In this document: in pieces, positions 1 to 7,937 of the stretch
Layout of the letters: each line of letters opens with the position of its first letter
Numbering within the stretch: position 1 is the stretch's first letter
Origin: an uncultured Oscillibacter sp.
GTDB taxonomy: Bacteria > Bacillota > Clostridia > Oscillospirales > Oscillospiraceae
Direction of reading: 5' to 3'
Length of the DNA stretch: 51,051 nt
Assembly: GCA_910576845.1 (NCBI GenBank)
Contig: CAJTJA010000006.1
Location: forward strand, 25,467-76,517
The notes under the pieces: model-generated
Databases searched by the model: none
What the model saw: only the letters and a program-made list of their open reading frames with translations
What the model was told of the DNA's origin: nothing
Program-made: the position numbers and the translations under genes

Positions 1-666
1 TGTCAGCCCGTAGCGCAAAGCAACCGGGTTGTAATTTCCGCAGGAGGCATCTTTCTTTAAATCATCCGCCGCATCCACTAAATAAACCCACCGGCCCAAA
101 TGGTAAAGCATCTGCTCCAATACCCGCCGCCGCACCGGCTCAACCACTGACTGGGCAGCTCCCTGCAGCAGCACGGCGAAAGTATCCGCCGCCTGATCCA
201 TAGAAGGGCAGCTCTCTCGCTCCAGCTCCGCCAACCGCTTCAACTGGCGGCGGGTGGATTTGTCAAAATCAGGCCGGACCTTAACAGCTTTTCGGTATGC
301 CCTCTCCAAAATGGCGGAGGCCCCCCGATATTTCAAGCCATGAAGCCAATCATGATCCTCTACACCGTCCCGAGCCTGCCAGTAAGCCAAAATCACGCTC
401 TCATCCGCCGCCATGTCCAGCGCCTCGCTGGGCTCCAGCCAGTTTCGCCCATGAATGGGATGCGCCGCACAGCGGCTGTGACAGACAGCCTCCTCCTCCG
501 GCTGGGAAAGGAGAATAGCCAAAAACGTGAAGTCATAGTTCAGGATAAACCGTGCCGCGGTGCCGTAGCGCCCACCCAAAGCATGGCAAAGGCCGCAGTA
601 AGCTCTTCCAAAACGGCTCTTCTCTTCTTCCGGAATATCCTGAGGAGGCCTGACATATCCAAACAT
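1..666 (-). CDS. DUF5685 family protein, C-terminal part beyond window
   Basis: The minus-strand frame is open for 222 codons from an ATG at 666 to the window edge, so the C-terminus is missing. The product starts MFGYVRPPQDIPEEEK and carries a CxxC pair (YCGLCHALG, about residues 28-31) and a second Cys pair further on (CHSRC). I recognise this N-terminus as the DUF5685 family of Firmicutes, which has no assigned biochemical role. The ATG overlaps the stop of the RseC-like gene as TGATG, which suggests translational coupling and membership of the cdaA-cdaR-rseC operon. The Cys pairs could bind metal or act in redox; that is inference. Confidence 0.85.
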   Translation of the reverse strand, partial: MFGYVRPPQDIPEEEKSRFGRAYCGLCHALGGRYGTAARFILNYDFTFLAILLSQPEEEAVCHSRCAAHPIHGRNWLEPSEALDMAADESVILAYWQARDGVEDHDWLHGLKYRGASAILERAYRKAVKVRPDFDKSTRRQLKRLAELERESCPSMDQAADTFAVLLQGAAQSVVEPVRRRVLEQMLYHLGRWVYLVDAADDLKKDASCGNYNPVALRYGLT

Positions 667-1076
667 CAGAACAGCCGAACGATGGTGAAGGACAGCCCTC
701 CCTTTGCTCGAAGACGACGGTCATAGCTGACAGCCCCAAGAATGCCAAGGACAAAGCCGGCCACGGCGGCGGTATATTGAACTGCCACACTAATTGTCAC
801 CGCCATAGCGGCAAAATAACCCACAAAAAACAGAGCCACGGGAATCAGGTAAACCAATGCAACGATGCGAAGCATCTTTTCCGTACTGCTCTCGACTACT
901 ACTTTCTGCCCTGGAACCGCACCAATAGGATTTGCTGCCCTGGCATGGACCGCCGCACCGGTAACTCCGCAGCCCGCACACTCCTCGCAGTCATGTCCGC
1001 AGGCAGATTTCCTGGGAACAGAAATTTCAGCGTGTTCAGAATCTAAAATTCGTTCAACAGTCGCAACTTGCGTCAT
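666..1076 (-). CDS. RseC/MucC family (SoxR-reducing system) membrane protein
   Basis: 136 residues. Four cysteines are spaced C26-x3-C30-x2-C33-x2-C36 in the N-terminal soluble part, followed by two hydrophobic segments at about 70-88 and 90-108. This is the RseC/MucC (PF04246) layout of a cytosolic Cys cluster followed by two membrane spans. RseC proteins are linked in proteobacteria to SoxR reduction and anti-sigma factor control, and in anaerobes often sit near Rnf-type complexes. No Rnf genes are visible here; the gene follows cdaR by 26 bp instead. Its role in this operon is unknown. Confidence 0.85.
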   Translation of the reverse strand: MTQVATVERILDSEHAEISVPRKSACGHDCEECAGCGVTGAAVHARAANPIGAVPGQKVVVESSTEKMLRIVALVYLIPVALFFVGYFAAMAVTISVAVQYTAAVAGFVLGILGAVSYDRRLRAKGGLSFTIVRLF

Positions 1077-1102
1077 GACAGCCTCCTAAATATGGTCCTC
1101 AT

Positions 1103-2437
1103 TCATTCTTCGCCAGCCTCACCTTCCACGGGTCCATCCGGCTCTTCCTCTGGAGGCTCCTCCGATCCCTCTCGAATTGTAACCTGTACCTCATACGTGC
1201 CGCTGATACCAACGTCGCCTTTCGCCACCGTCACCTCCACCGGAACAGTATATGTCCCGGAAGCAGCGGAATAATCGCCCAGGTCTGCCGTCACAATCAG
1301 ATCCTCGCCAGTGAGGGCAGATACATCCGCCTCCGTTCCAAAAACATCCACTGCCAAACTGCCGGTCAGCAGTTCAACGCGCTTTCCCTCCGGAAGATTC
1401 AGCCAGGAGATGTTTTCCGTGGATATTGTAGCGTTGGTCATATCTTCAAAGCGGATACGCAGAGCCGCACGGGTGACGCCGCTGAGATTTTGACACCCAT
1501 CCGGCAGAATGATGGGATAATTGGTCGTCGTGTAGTTCTGGGAGGCGGTAGTCCCCAGTTCTTCCAGCTTGTAATCACCAAGCCGAAGCGTCTCCATGTT
1601 TTTCAGCTGGGTGGCATCTCCAGAAACCATGATGGTCTGCGGTTCAATGCGGTAGTCCACACTCTTTCTGCGCATTCCGGGAGCTTCAACAAAACTAACT
1701 ACTAACTGCAGTTCCTTAGTGACAAAGACCGGCAAAGTAGCTTGGACATTTTCCACGTTAGAGTGGATGTCCGCCTTGTCCAAAAGCTGGCCATTCTTGT
1801 CATAGTACTGAAGTTCCAGCTCTTGAGAAACCGTCTCCACCGCGCTCTCGCCAATGTCCAAAGTGACCTTGGCATAGCTGATACGATTAATATCCTCCTG
1901 AAGGCCCCGGACCTCTACCTGCGTATGAGAGAGCTGAACCTGTCCGGCGGAGTACGTTTCCGCCACATTTCCCACCAGTTCACAGCTGACGTCAATCGTG
2001 CGGCTGTACAGCTCACTGATGTTCACGCTGGCCATTTTAATGCTGGCGTTTTCTGTTCCAATATTGCTGGGGCTAAATTTCGAATTTGTGAAGCCGATGT
2101 TCCAGTTCACTCGCTGTTCTCCGGGGCTGGTCACGTCAAAAAGGCTGGCAGTAACCCGGATATGAGAGCGGTCCAGACTGGAGATATCCCAGCGGGTACC
2201 CTTCAGCTCCAGATCAATAGTAAGATCCGTTCCCTCTTCTACCAGCATCAGCCCTCTGTCTGTCAGAGTGCTCTCGTATAAATACTCAATAGGAATTCCT
2301 TCAAATTCCCGTGTTATGGTTCTGGGCGCGCTGTTAGGCCCACTGGTCAGATCAGCATAAAGCCATATACCGAAAGCCACCAGAATGGACAGCAGCATAT
2401 AAACTATCCTGCGGCGTCCCGTCTTTTCACCTTCCAC
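1103..2437 (-). CDS. cdaR: CdaR, YbbR-domain regulator of the diadenylate cyclase
   Basis: 444 residues: a short basic N-terminus, one membrane anchor (about residues 11-29, IVYMLLSILVAFGIWLYAD), then an extracellular region of repeated YbbR-type beta domains and an acidic Glu/Pro-rich tail. In Firmicutes CdaR binds the membrane cyclase CdaA and modulates c-di-AMP synthesis. It lies 3 bp downstream of cdaA, the usual pairing. In many Firmicutes glmM follows; here RseC- and DUF5685-family genes follow instead. Confidence 0.93.
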   Translation of the reverse strand: MEGEKTGRRRIVYMLLSILVAFGIWLYADLTSGPNSAPRTITREFEGIPIEYLYESTLTDRGLMLVEEGTDLTIDLELKGTRWDISSLDRSHIRVTASLFDVTSPGEQRVNWNIGFTNSKFSPSNIGTENASIKMASVNISELYSRTIDVSCELVGNVAETYSAGQVQLSHTQVEVRGLQEDINRISYAKVTLDIGESAVETVSQELELQYYDKNGQLLDKADIHSNVENVQATLPVFVTKELQLVVSFVEAPGMRRKSVDYRIEPQTIMVSGDATQLKNMETLRLGDYKLEELGTTASQNYTTTNYPIILPDGCQNLSGVTRAALRIRFEDMTNATISTENISWLNLPEGKRVELLTGSLAVDVFGTEADVSALTGEDLIVTADLGDYSAASGTYTVPVEVTVAKGDVGISGTYEVQVTIREGSEEPPEEEPDGPVEGEAGEE

Positions 2438-2440
2438 CTT

Positions 2441-3313
2441 TTACGCACCTCCGTCCTTCCTGGAGCGCAGAAGGCCCGTCAGACTGAATTTCTGTTTGTT
2501 CGTCTCAGTTTCCTCCTGCGGAAGCAGTTCGTTCCGCAGGAGGTTATCAAGAGTCTCCGGCTTTAGGTGCCGTTTCAGCATTCCGCCGGTAGCCACGGAA
2601 ATGGAACCAGTCTCTTCCGACACAATGACCACCACCGCATCGGAGTTCTCACTCATGCCAATGCCGGCCCGGTGCCGCATCCCCAAATCCCGGGAAAGAT
2701 TCACATTTTTACTCAGGGGCAGCATGCAGCCTGCCCCCAGCACCCGCCCGTGGCGGACAATCACTGCCCCGTCATGCATAGGCGCTTTTACAAAGAAAAT
2801 ATTTTTCAAAAGCTCACTAGACACCGCCGCATCCAAAACGGTTCCACTGCGGACCATGTCGTCCAACAGAATCTCCCGCTCAAACACGATCAGCGCACCC
2901 GTGCGGGACTGGGACATCTCGGAACATGCCAATACCGTTTGACCGATCGTCTGCTCTAAAACACTGGCATTCTCTGCACGGGTAAACAGAGCGAGGATGC
3001 GGCGGCTGCCCATCTCCTCCAGAATCCGGCGTATTTCCGGCTGAAAGAGAATAACAAGGGCCAGTACACCCCACTCCACCATTTTGCTCAGCAGATAATA
3101 AATACCGTTGAGCTGAAACAGATAGCTTAAGAGCAGAACCGCTAAAAAGACAAACAGCCCTTTCAGCAGGCTGGCGGCCTTGGTAGTCTGCGCCAGAGTC
3201 AGCACCTTATAAAGCGCAAACACCATAATGGCAATATCCAAAACATCCGCCACCTCAATGGTCAGCAAATACCGGCCAATGGTAGCAAACAGCTCTGTCA
3301 GCGTCACATTCAT
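2441..3313 (-). CDS. cdaA: Membrane diadenylate cyclase CdaA
   Basis: 290 residues. Three hydrophobic helices fill about residues 22-92, followed by the DisA_N-type cyclase domain. The signature motifs are intact: DGA at 181-183 and RHR at 213-215, so the enzyme should make c-di-AMP from two ATP. CdaA is the housekeeping cyclase of Firmicutes, controlling potassium and osmolyte uptake and wall stress. It is the first gene of the operon, about 85 bp below a good minus-strand promoter. The C-terminal tail after residue 265 is poorly conserved in the family. Confidence 0.96.
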   Translation of the reverse strand: MNVTLTELFATIGRYLLTIEVADVLDIAIMVFALYKVLTLAQTTKAASLLKGLFVFLAVLLLSYLFQLNGIYYLLSKMVEWGVLALVILFQPEIRRILEEMGSRRILALFTRAENASVLEQTIGQTVLACSEMSQSRTGALIVFEREILLDDMVRSGTVLDAAVSSELLKNIFFVKAPMHDGAVIVRHGRVLGAGCMLPLSKNVNLSRDLGMRHRAGIGMSENSDAVVVIVSEETGSISVATGGMLKRHLKPETLDNLLRNELLPQEETETNKQKFSLTGLLRSRKDGGA

Positions 3314-3397
3314 TTTTACGTCGTCATCCCTTTCCTCCCGGCCGCCGGGGGAGCGGCTGTTTTCGCTGAGAGAAACGTCAGGTCATGAATACTTTAG

Positions 3398-3426
3398 ATT
3401 ATATAGAACCTGGCGGTAAAAAGCAA
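3398..3426 (-). promoter_or_regulatory. SigA-type promoter for cdaA operon
   Basis: Read on the minus strand: -35 TTGCTT (3421-3426), 17-nt spacer, -10 TATAAT (3398-3403). It lies about 85 bp upstream of the cdaA ATG, in an AT-rich gap between the desulfurase gene and cdaA. Confidence 0.75.
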
Positions 3427-3466
3427 GGTAAACCAAGGGAAAATTACCGAAAAATTCACGAACTGT

Positions 3467-4600
3467 TTAGAAAGCCCGGCCCAGAACTCCACAAAGCGCC
3501 CGAAGCAGGCGGGCAACTTCCTCCGGTGTATTAAAATCGGAGAAACTGAGACGAACGGTGCCGGTATCCAGCGTCCCGGCAGTGCGGTGGGCATAGGGAG
3601 CGCAATGAATGCCTGTTCGGACAGCGATTCCTCTCTCCTCCAGAGCTGAACCAATAGTCTCCACATCCAGGCCTTCTGCGGTCAGAGACAGCACACCTGT
3701 CTGATTCTGGAGACCCGGCGAGGCATAGACTCGTATACCCGGCAAAGTCTCCAGCCCCTGAATCGTCATCTGCGTCAAATGCTTTTCATGATCCAGTATT
3801 TTGTTCAGTCCCCCGCGGCGGACATAACGCACACCCGCCAGCAGTCCTGCAATACCCGGTACATTGAGAGTCCCGGCCTCCAGACGGTCCGGAAGAAAAT
3901 CCGGCATTTGCTGCTGAATGGATTGGCTGCCGGTTCCGCCCTCCATTAGGGGGCGGACAGGCACGCCCGCGCCGCAAAGAAGCACGCCGGTACCTTGAGG
4001 ACCGTAAAGTCCTTTATGACCTGGCATGGCAATAAACGCCGCCCCTAGAGTCTCCATATTCAGCGGCAGGATTCCCGCGGACTGAGATGCGTCAACAATA
4101 AAGGGCACCCCTCGCTTCCGGCATATGTCAGCAATCTCCTCCACTGGCTGGATAAATCCGAACACATTGGATACATGATTGCAAACCACAGCGTTGACAT
4201 CCGGAGCAATAAGGCGGTCAAACGCCGCCGTCACCGCTTTCGGCTCAAAAAGCGGGGCCGCTGCCACGGATATTCTTGCCCCCAACACTTCCAGAGGCCG
4301 GGTGACGGCGTTGTGTTCATAGCCGGAGACCACCACCTTGCCTTCTGGCGGAACCAGGCTTTTAATGGCGATATTTAAAGCGTGTGTGGCATTGAGAGTA
4401 AAAACTACCTGCTCCGGATTTTTTAGTCCAAACAACTCCGCCAGTTCCGAACGGCACTGGAAAGCCGTGTCGGCAGCCCGGGCAGCGGCAGGATATCCCC
4501 CACGTCCCGGTGAACTCATGGAGGCCAGGGCCTCCCACATAGCAGCGGCTACAGAAGCGGGCTTTTGGAAACTGGTGGCTGCGCTATCGAAATAGATCAT
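3467..4600 (-). CDS. Class V aminotransferase, cysteine desulfurase family
   Basis: 377 residues, full length. PLP-binding features are visible: a Lys in MPGHKGLYG (K196), D170 and H96 (GYEH), and a mobile-loop catalytic Cys in IHCAPYAHR (C333). The sequence matches the EF2568-like branch of cysteine desulfurases, with the short RTGIHCAP loop rather than the IscS loop. It would release sulfur, or selenium, from cysteine/selenocysteine. Its ATG overlaps the stop of the DUF3343 gene as ATGA, so the two are translated together; DUF3343 is regarded as a possible S/Se carrier. No iscU, thiI or selD is adjacent, so the acceptor is unknown. Confidence 0.9.
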   Translation of the reverse strand: MIYFDSAATSFQKPASVAAAMWEALASMSSPGRGGYPAAARAADTAFQCRSELAELFGLKNPEQVVFTLNATHALNIAIKSLVPPEGKVVVSGYEHNAVTRPLEVLGARISVAAAPLFEPKAVTAAFDRLIAPDVNAVVCNHVSNVFGFIQPVEEIADICRKRGVPFIVDASQSAGILPLNMETLGAAFIAMPGHKGLYGPQGTGVLLCGAGVPVRPLMEGGTGSQSIQQQMPDFLPDRLEAGTLNVPGIAGLLAGVRYVRRGGLNKILDHEKHLTQMTIQGLETLPGIRVYASPGLQNQTGVLSLTAEGLDVETIGSALEERGIAVRTGIHCAPYAHRTAGTLDTGTVRLSFSDFNTPEEVARLLRALCGVLGRAF

Positions 4601-4848
4601 GCCTCCACCTCCTGATACAGCCCTTTTTGGTAGATAAATATTTGAACGGGGTCCAAACCGTCCCTGTGAAGGGCAGTCAGGGCCTCCGGCAGATTGGAAA
4701 CCGCTATGCGCACGGCATAAGCGCAGCCAATATCCGTCAGGTCTCTGGGAGGCCGGAAAATCTGGCAGCGAATGCCCGCCCGGCTCAAGGATCTCTGCAT
4801 CCGCTGAGCGTATGTTACGGAACGGGCAAGGATGATATAGTGCTCCAC
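4597..4848 (-). CDS. DUF3343 small protein, putative S/Se carrier
   Basis: 83 residues with a GTG start at 4848, chosen because it sits 7 bp after a strong AAAGGAGG; a longer upstream reading would run through the ribosome-binding site and promoter. The protein has the DUF3343 pattern RPPRDLTDIGCAYAVRI, with one conserved Cys after the PPR motif. The family (PF11823) is described as putative Se/S carrier-like, and it often accompanies desulfurase-like aminotransferases. Here the partner overlaps by 4 bp. The carrier role is inference from family and context. Confidence 0.87.
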   Translation of the reverse strand: MEHYIILARSVTYAQRMQRSLSRAGIRCQIFRPPRDLTDIGCAYAVRIAVSNLPEALTALHRDGLDPVQIFIYQKGLYQEVEA

Positions 4849-4872
4849 AAACAATCCTCCTTTCTCTCCTAT

Positions 4873-4901
4873 TTTATGGGGCTCGGAACGAAAGGTGTCA
4901 A
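4873..4901 (-). promoter_or_regulatory. SigA-type promoter for DUF3343-desulfurase pair
   Basis: On the minus strand: perfect -35 TTGACA (4896-4901), 17-nt spacer, -10 CATAAA (4873-4878). It lies directly after the terminator of the preceding gene and about 25 bp before the GTG start. Confidence 0.7.
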
Positions 4902-4904
4902 AGC

Positions 4905-4933
4905 ACAAAAACGCCCCGCCGGAGGCGGAGCGA
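4905..4933 (-). terminator. Intrinsic terminator after 4939-5313 gene
   Basis: Minus-strand stem CGCTCCGCC / GGCGGGGCG (one mismatch) with a TCC loop, followed by TTTTTGT. It ends the ispD-ispF-hypothetical series. Confidence 0.8.
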
Positions 4934-4938
4934 AAACG

Positions 4939-5313
4939 CTATCTGGAATATATGAGCTTGGCAAAGGAATAGTCCCGCAGACAGACCTGCCGAACTTCCC
5001 GCAAGGCATCTTCTTCAAACTTAACAGTAATATGATCTTGACGGCAGCCGCTGCGGATCAGCCCGCTGAATAAGGTGATATACAGCGTATCGTCCTCAAT
5101 TTCCCAAGAGGCCCGGCGGAATGTTCTGGCACTCTTTCCGCCTTGCCCGGCCGTCATGGAAAAACAGTTATCCTCCAAAGTAAGGCTCTCAACAGACACA
5201 TCCGTTGTAGGGCTCCCCCGCCGGGACGCAAAATCGAAGGCCAAAACCGGTGCCAGCACCAAAACCAGCGTCAAAGGCAGCACCAACATGAAGGAAATTT
5301 TATGTTGCTTCAT
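4939..5313 (-). CDS. Hypothetical exported or membrane-anchored protein
   Basis: 124 residues. The N-terminus has two Lys, a hydrophobic stretch (about residues 8-27) and AFDFA, which fits a signal peptide or membrane anchor; there is no lipobox Cys. The remainder is a small soluble domain with two Cys (C50 and C90) and no recognised motif. Its ATG overlaps the ispF stop as ATGA, so it is co-translated with ispF, and a terminator follows directly. I do not recognise the family and assign no function. Codon use resembles its neighbours. Confidence 0.7.
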   Translation of the reverse strand: MKQHKISFMLVLPLTLVLVLAPVLAFDFASRRGSPTTDVSVESLTLEDNCFSMTAGQGGKSARTFRRASWEIEDDTLYITLFSGLIRSGCRQDHITVKFEEDALREVRQVCLRDYSFAKLIYSR

Positions 5314-5804
5314 AGAATATTCTCCATTTTCTCCACCAAAACCACGGCGTGGGCCGCCATACCGGAGCCGTCCCCAGTAAAGCCCAAGCCCTCCTCGGTG
5401 GTGGCCTTCACATTAACCTGTTCTGCTTCAATCCCCAGGGCGGCGGCGATGTTCTCCACCATCCGACCCTTGTAAGGAGCCACCTTTGGCGCCTGGGCCA
5501 ACAGCGCGGCGTCAATATTCACCACCACAAAGCCTTTTTCCCTCAAAAGGCGTCCCACTTCCTCCAGCAGTTTCAGACTGGAAATACCCTTGTAGGCCGG
5601 GTCTGTGTCTGGAAACAGCTTCCCGATATCCCCCAATCGGACGGCTCCTGCCAAGGCGTCCATAACCGCATGGAGCAGCACATCGGCATCCGAGTGGCCT
5701 AAAAGGCCCTTTTCCCAGGGAATTTCCACACCGCCCAAAACAAGCTTTCGCCCCTCCGTCAAACGATGAACATCGTAACCATGTCCTATACGCAAATTTG
5801 TCAT
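5310..5804 (-). CDS. ispF: 2-C-methyl-D-erythritol 2,4-cyclodiphosphate synthase
   Basis: 164 residues, normal length for IspF. It cyclises CDP-ME 2-phosphate to MEcPP, releasing CMP, in the MEP isoprenoid pathway. The divalent-metal ligands D11 and H13 (GYDVHR) and H45 (LGHSDADVLLHA region) are present, as is the TTEEGLGFTG segment near the C-terminus. It overlaps ispD by 4 bp (ATGA), the common ispDF arrangement that is a fusion in some bacteria, and overlaps the next hypothetical gene by 4 bp. Confidence 0.97.
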   Translation of the reverse strand: MTNLRIGHGYDVHRLTEGRKLVLGGVEIPWEKGLLGHSDADVLLHAVMDALAGAVRLGDIGKLFPDTDPAYKGISSLKLLEEVGRLLREKGFVVVNIDAALLAQAPKVAPYKGRMVENIAAALGIEAEQVNVKATTEEGLGFTGDGSGMAAHAVVLVEKMENIL

Positions 5805-6532
5805 CTTCCGTCCTCATGGGCCCTTACAATGGCCTCCGCTAAAATCATATCTATGGGAGTCGTAATTTTTAAGTTTTCTTCCTCACCCTCTACCAAGAAG
5901 ACTGCTTTCCCCAGCCGTTCCACGGCGGAAGCATCATCTGTAACAGGAACTTCCTGTTCCAGGGCAGATTGGAGAGCAGCTTTCAGAAGGCTCGCCTCAA
6001 AGACCTGAGGAGTTTGAACAGCCCGGAGCCGTGTCCGGTCCATAGTCTCTTCCACCCTGCCATCCTCATAGATCGATTTTACCGTGTCTTTTACCGCTAC
6101 AGCAGGGGCGGCGGCGCCGCAGCGGGCAGCAACGGAAACCACCCTGTCAATAAGCTCCGGAGTCACCAAGGGCCGGGCACCGTCCTGCACTGCCAAGAGC
6201 GCTGTTCCCGGAGCAGCTTCCAATGACGCCAACAGCACGGAATGAACCCGGCTCTCTCCTCCCCGGATTACCTTACTGCATTTTGTAATCCCGTATGTCC
6301 GGCAAAGCTGGGAAATCTCCAAAATATCTTCTTCCCGAGCGGCAATAACAATTTCATCTATGCTTCCTGTAATTTGAAGAGCTGCCAAGGTCCGCACCAA
6401 TACCGGAACGCCTTCCAGCGGCTGAAGCAGCTTATTTACACCGCCCATCCGGGTGGAACTGCCCGCCGCCGCTACCACGGCAGTACAGCGGGGTCTTTTC
6501 GCTTCCCGAACTTTTTTAAAAAAGGGCAACAT
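5801..6532 (-). CDS. ispD: 2-C-methyl-D-erythritol 4-phosphate cytidylyltransferase
   Basis: 243 residues. It transfers CMP from CTP to MEP. The nucleotide-binding signature AAGSSTRMGG, the conserved Lys of VNKLL and the central VQDGARP motif are present. I place the start at the ATG at 6532, 5 bp after GGAGG; a GTG one codon upstream (6535) is too close to the Shine-Dalgarno. The start overlaps the stop of the preceding 106-codon ORF (TGATG), so that ORF, if real, is coupled to ispD. Confidence 0.95.
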   Translation of the reverse strand: MLPFFKKVREAKRPRCTAVVAAAGSSTRMGGVNKLLQPLEGVPVLVRTLAALQITGSIDEIVIAAREEDILEISQLCRTYGITKCSKVIRGGESRVHSVLLASLEAAPGTALLAVQDGARPLVTPELIDRVVSVAARCGAAAPAVAVKDTVKSIYEDGRVEETMDRTRLRAVQTPQVFEASLLKAALQSALEQEVPVTDDASAVERLGKAVFLVEGEEENLKITTPIDMILAEAIVRAHEDGR

Positions 6533-6852
6533 CACAGCCTCCTCTCTGCCCCAGCGGGGGCATTTTGAATATCTGCGTTGATGGCATTGATTTCAATTCT
6601 GCGCATAGACCAGCCTTCGTCCTCACGCAGAGCGATATCGTACCAGGAGGTTTGCAGCTCCCATCCATAAAGACAGGCTTCCTCTTGTTTCACGCAAAGC
6701 TCCCGTTCTTTTTCGCTCAGGCCGCTCCGGAAATAAGGGGGAGTTGATATATTCACCCATAATGTGCATGAAAACACATATTTTCTGCGTATCTCTCGAC
6801 GTAATACTCTTTTAAAATCCCATAACCTTCCGCAGCAGATATACTTAAGCAT
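6532..6852 (-). CDS. Hypothetical small protein upstream of ispD
   Basis: Open frame of 106 codons ending in TGATG overlap with ispD. The C-terminal 60 residues look protein-like (EEACLYGWELQTSWYDIAL, then MRRIEINAINADIQ), while the N-terminal part is basic and AT-rich and may be untranslated. No good ribosome-binding site precedes the ATG at 6852; a GTG near 6760 would give about 75 residues. I do not recognise it. It could be a small conserved protein or a leader region that happens to be open. Confidence 0.35.
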   Translation of the reverse strand: MLKYICCGRLWDFKRVLRREIRRKYVFSCTLWVNISTPPYFRSGLSEKERELCVKQEEACLYGWELQTSWYDIALREDEGWSMRRIEINAINADIQNAPAGAERRL

Positions 6853-7181
6853 AATCTCAAGCGCAAAGAAGCTTCTTCATTTCTCCTCCGAACTTCTTTA
6901 GAATTCTAAATGCTTTTCACTTCAACAGTGCAAGAGACCTCTCCCAGGTCTCCTGCACATACCTTTGTTTCCTATCATTTAGAATATTCTAGCCTGCTGA
7001 CAAATTCAGGTTCGAAAAATAGCAAAATGCCCAATGGCAAGCGGATTTTTTGCCAGACAAAGCAAATTTTTGCAGATATACAGCCGTATGACAAGAAAAT
7101 TTAACGTGATATGGCAGAAAAGCCCCGCCATCTGAGCGCTTTGTCATTTTTCAAACAAGGCCTCACACTCACTGCAAATTC
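6853..7181. other. Gene-free AT-rich stretch with palindromes and a stem-loop
   Basis: About 330 bp without a supported gene. It holds the palindrome TTTAGAATTCTAAA (6897-6910), a related one TAGAATATTCTA (6980-6991), and between them a 13-bp stem-loop (6928-6958, GTGCA-A-GAGACCT with its complement, one A-C mismatch, loop CTCCC). An 8-codon minus-strand ORF (6857-6880, MKKLLCA) sits behind a perfect GGAGG. The region probably holds the promoter and regulatory sites for the ispD series and the 3' end of carD. Confidence 0.6.
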
Positions 7182-7679
7182 TTATTGGGAAACTGGCAGC
7201 TTCTGCATTACCGCCCGGTCAAGCCGTGCCTCCGCATCCTGATATGCACAGCCCTCCGCCAGTGCAATCTCAGAAATAATAATCTGCTTTGCGCTGTGAA
7301 GCATCTTCCGCTCCCCCGTAGAAAGCCCCCGGCGGGATTCCCGGCGCATCAGCCCTTTGACCACTCTGGCTACCTCATTGATGTCTCCGCTTTTCAGACG
7401 GAGAAGGTTTTCCTGATAACGTTTATTCCAATTCGTGCTCGATTCTACTTCCAAAGCTGGAATCCCTGCAAAAAATGCTTCCGCCTCAGTCGGAGAAATG
7501 ATAGCTCTAATACCAATGGACTGACAGTTTGCGGTTGGAATCTTTAAAATCAAACCACCCACCGGCATCTTAAATACGTAATATTCCTTTATGGTACCTG
7601 CCACTTTCTCCTGGACAACATTATCGATGATACCCGCACCATGCATGGGATGCACGACCAGGTCCCCGATTTGGAACAT
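7182..7679 (-). CDS. CarD family transcriptional regulator
   Basis: 165 residues. I start at the ATG at 7679 (MFQIGDLVVHPMHGAG), which follows AGAAAGGGGTG; a longer upstream frame lacks a ribosome-binding site. Residues 1-65 are the CarD/TRCF RNA-polymerase-interacting domain, with the VVHPMHGAGII opening. The rest is the helical CarD C-terminal domain, with a conserved Trp (NWNKRYQENL). CarD proteins bind the RNA polymerase beta subunit and stabilise open promoter complexes. The gene stands alone between ispD and the CoA-transferase, and its leader carries a long inverted repeat. Confidence 0.9.
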   Translation of the reverse strand: MFQIGDLVVHPMHGAGIIDNVVQEKVAGTIKEYYVFKMPVGGLILKIPTANCQSIGIRAIISPTEAEAFFAGIPALEVESSTNWNKRYQENLLRLKSGDINEVARVVKGLMRRESRRGLSTGERKMLHSAKQIIISEIALAEGCAYQDAEARLDRAVMQKLPVSQ

Positions 7680-7790
7680 GGACACCCCTTTCTCTGTCGC
7701 GGCTTCTGCCGCATGTGTTGTCTGCCTCTTTACGATACAAATTCCATGCTGAATTGAAAGTTCCATGCTAAGACTAAACGAAAGCTGCAT

Positions 7791-7873
7791 AGAACCTGTA
7801 TTTATGATCTGGGAACATCAGCGCAAGAAATCACTGTTTCAGGCAACGCTCAACCGTCATAAATACAGGTTCT
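7791..7873. repeat. 17-bp perfect inverted repeat with 49-nt spacer
   Basis: AGAACCTGTATTTATGA (7791-7807) is repeated exactly as its reverse complement at 7857-7873. It lies in the gap between the CoA-transferase gene end and carD, about 110 bp upstream of the carD start. The spacer itself has short pairings (GAGCG with CGCT). It could be a structured RNA leader, a terminator-like element, or a small mobile-element relic. Confidence 0.85.
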
Positions 7874-7937
7874 TAAACGAAGCACCTACTCGATGAGACA
7901 AACATCACGCGGCAGAAGCCCCGCAGAAAGCGGTGGC

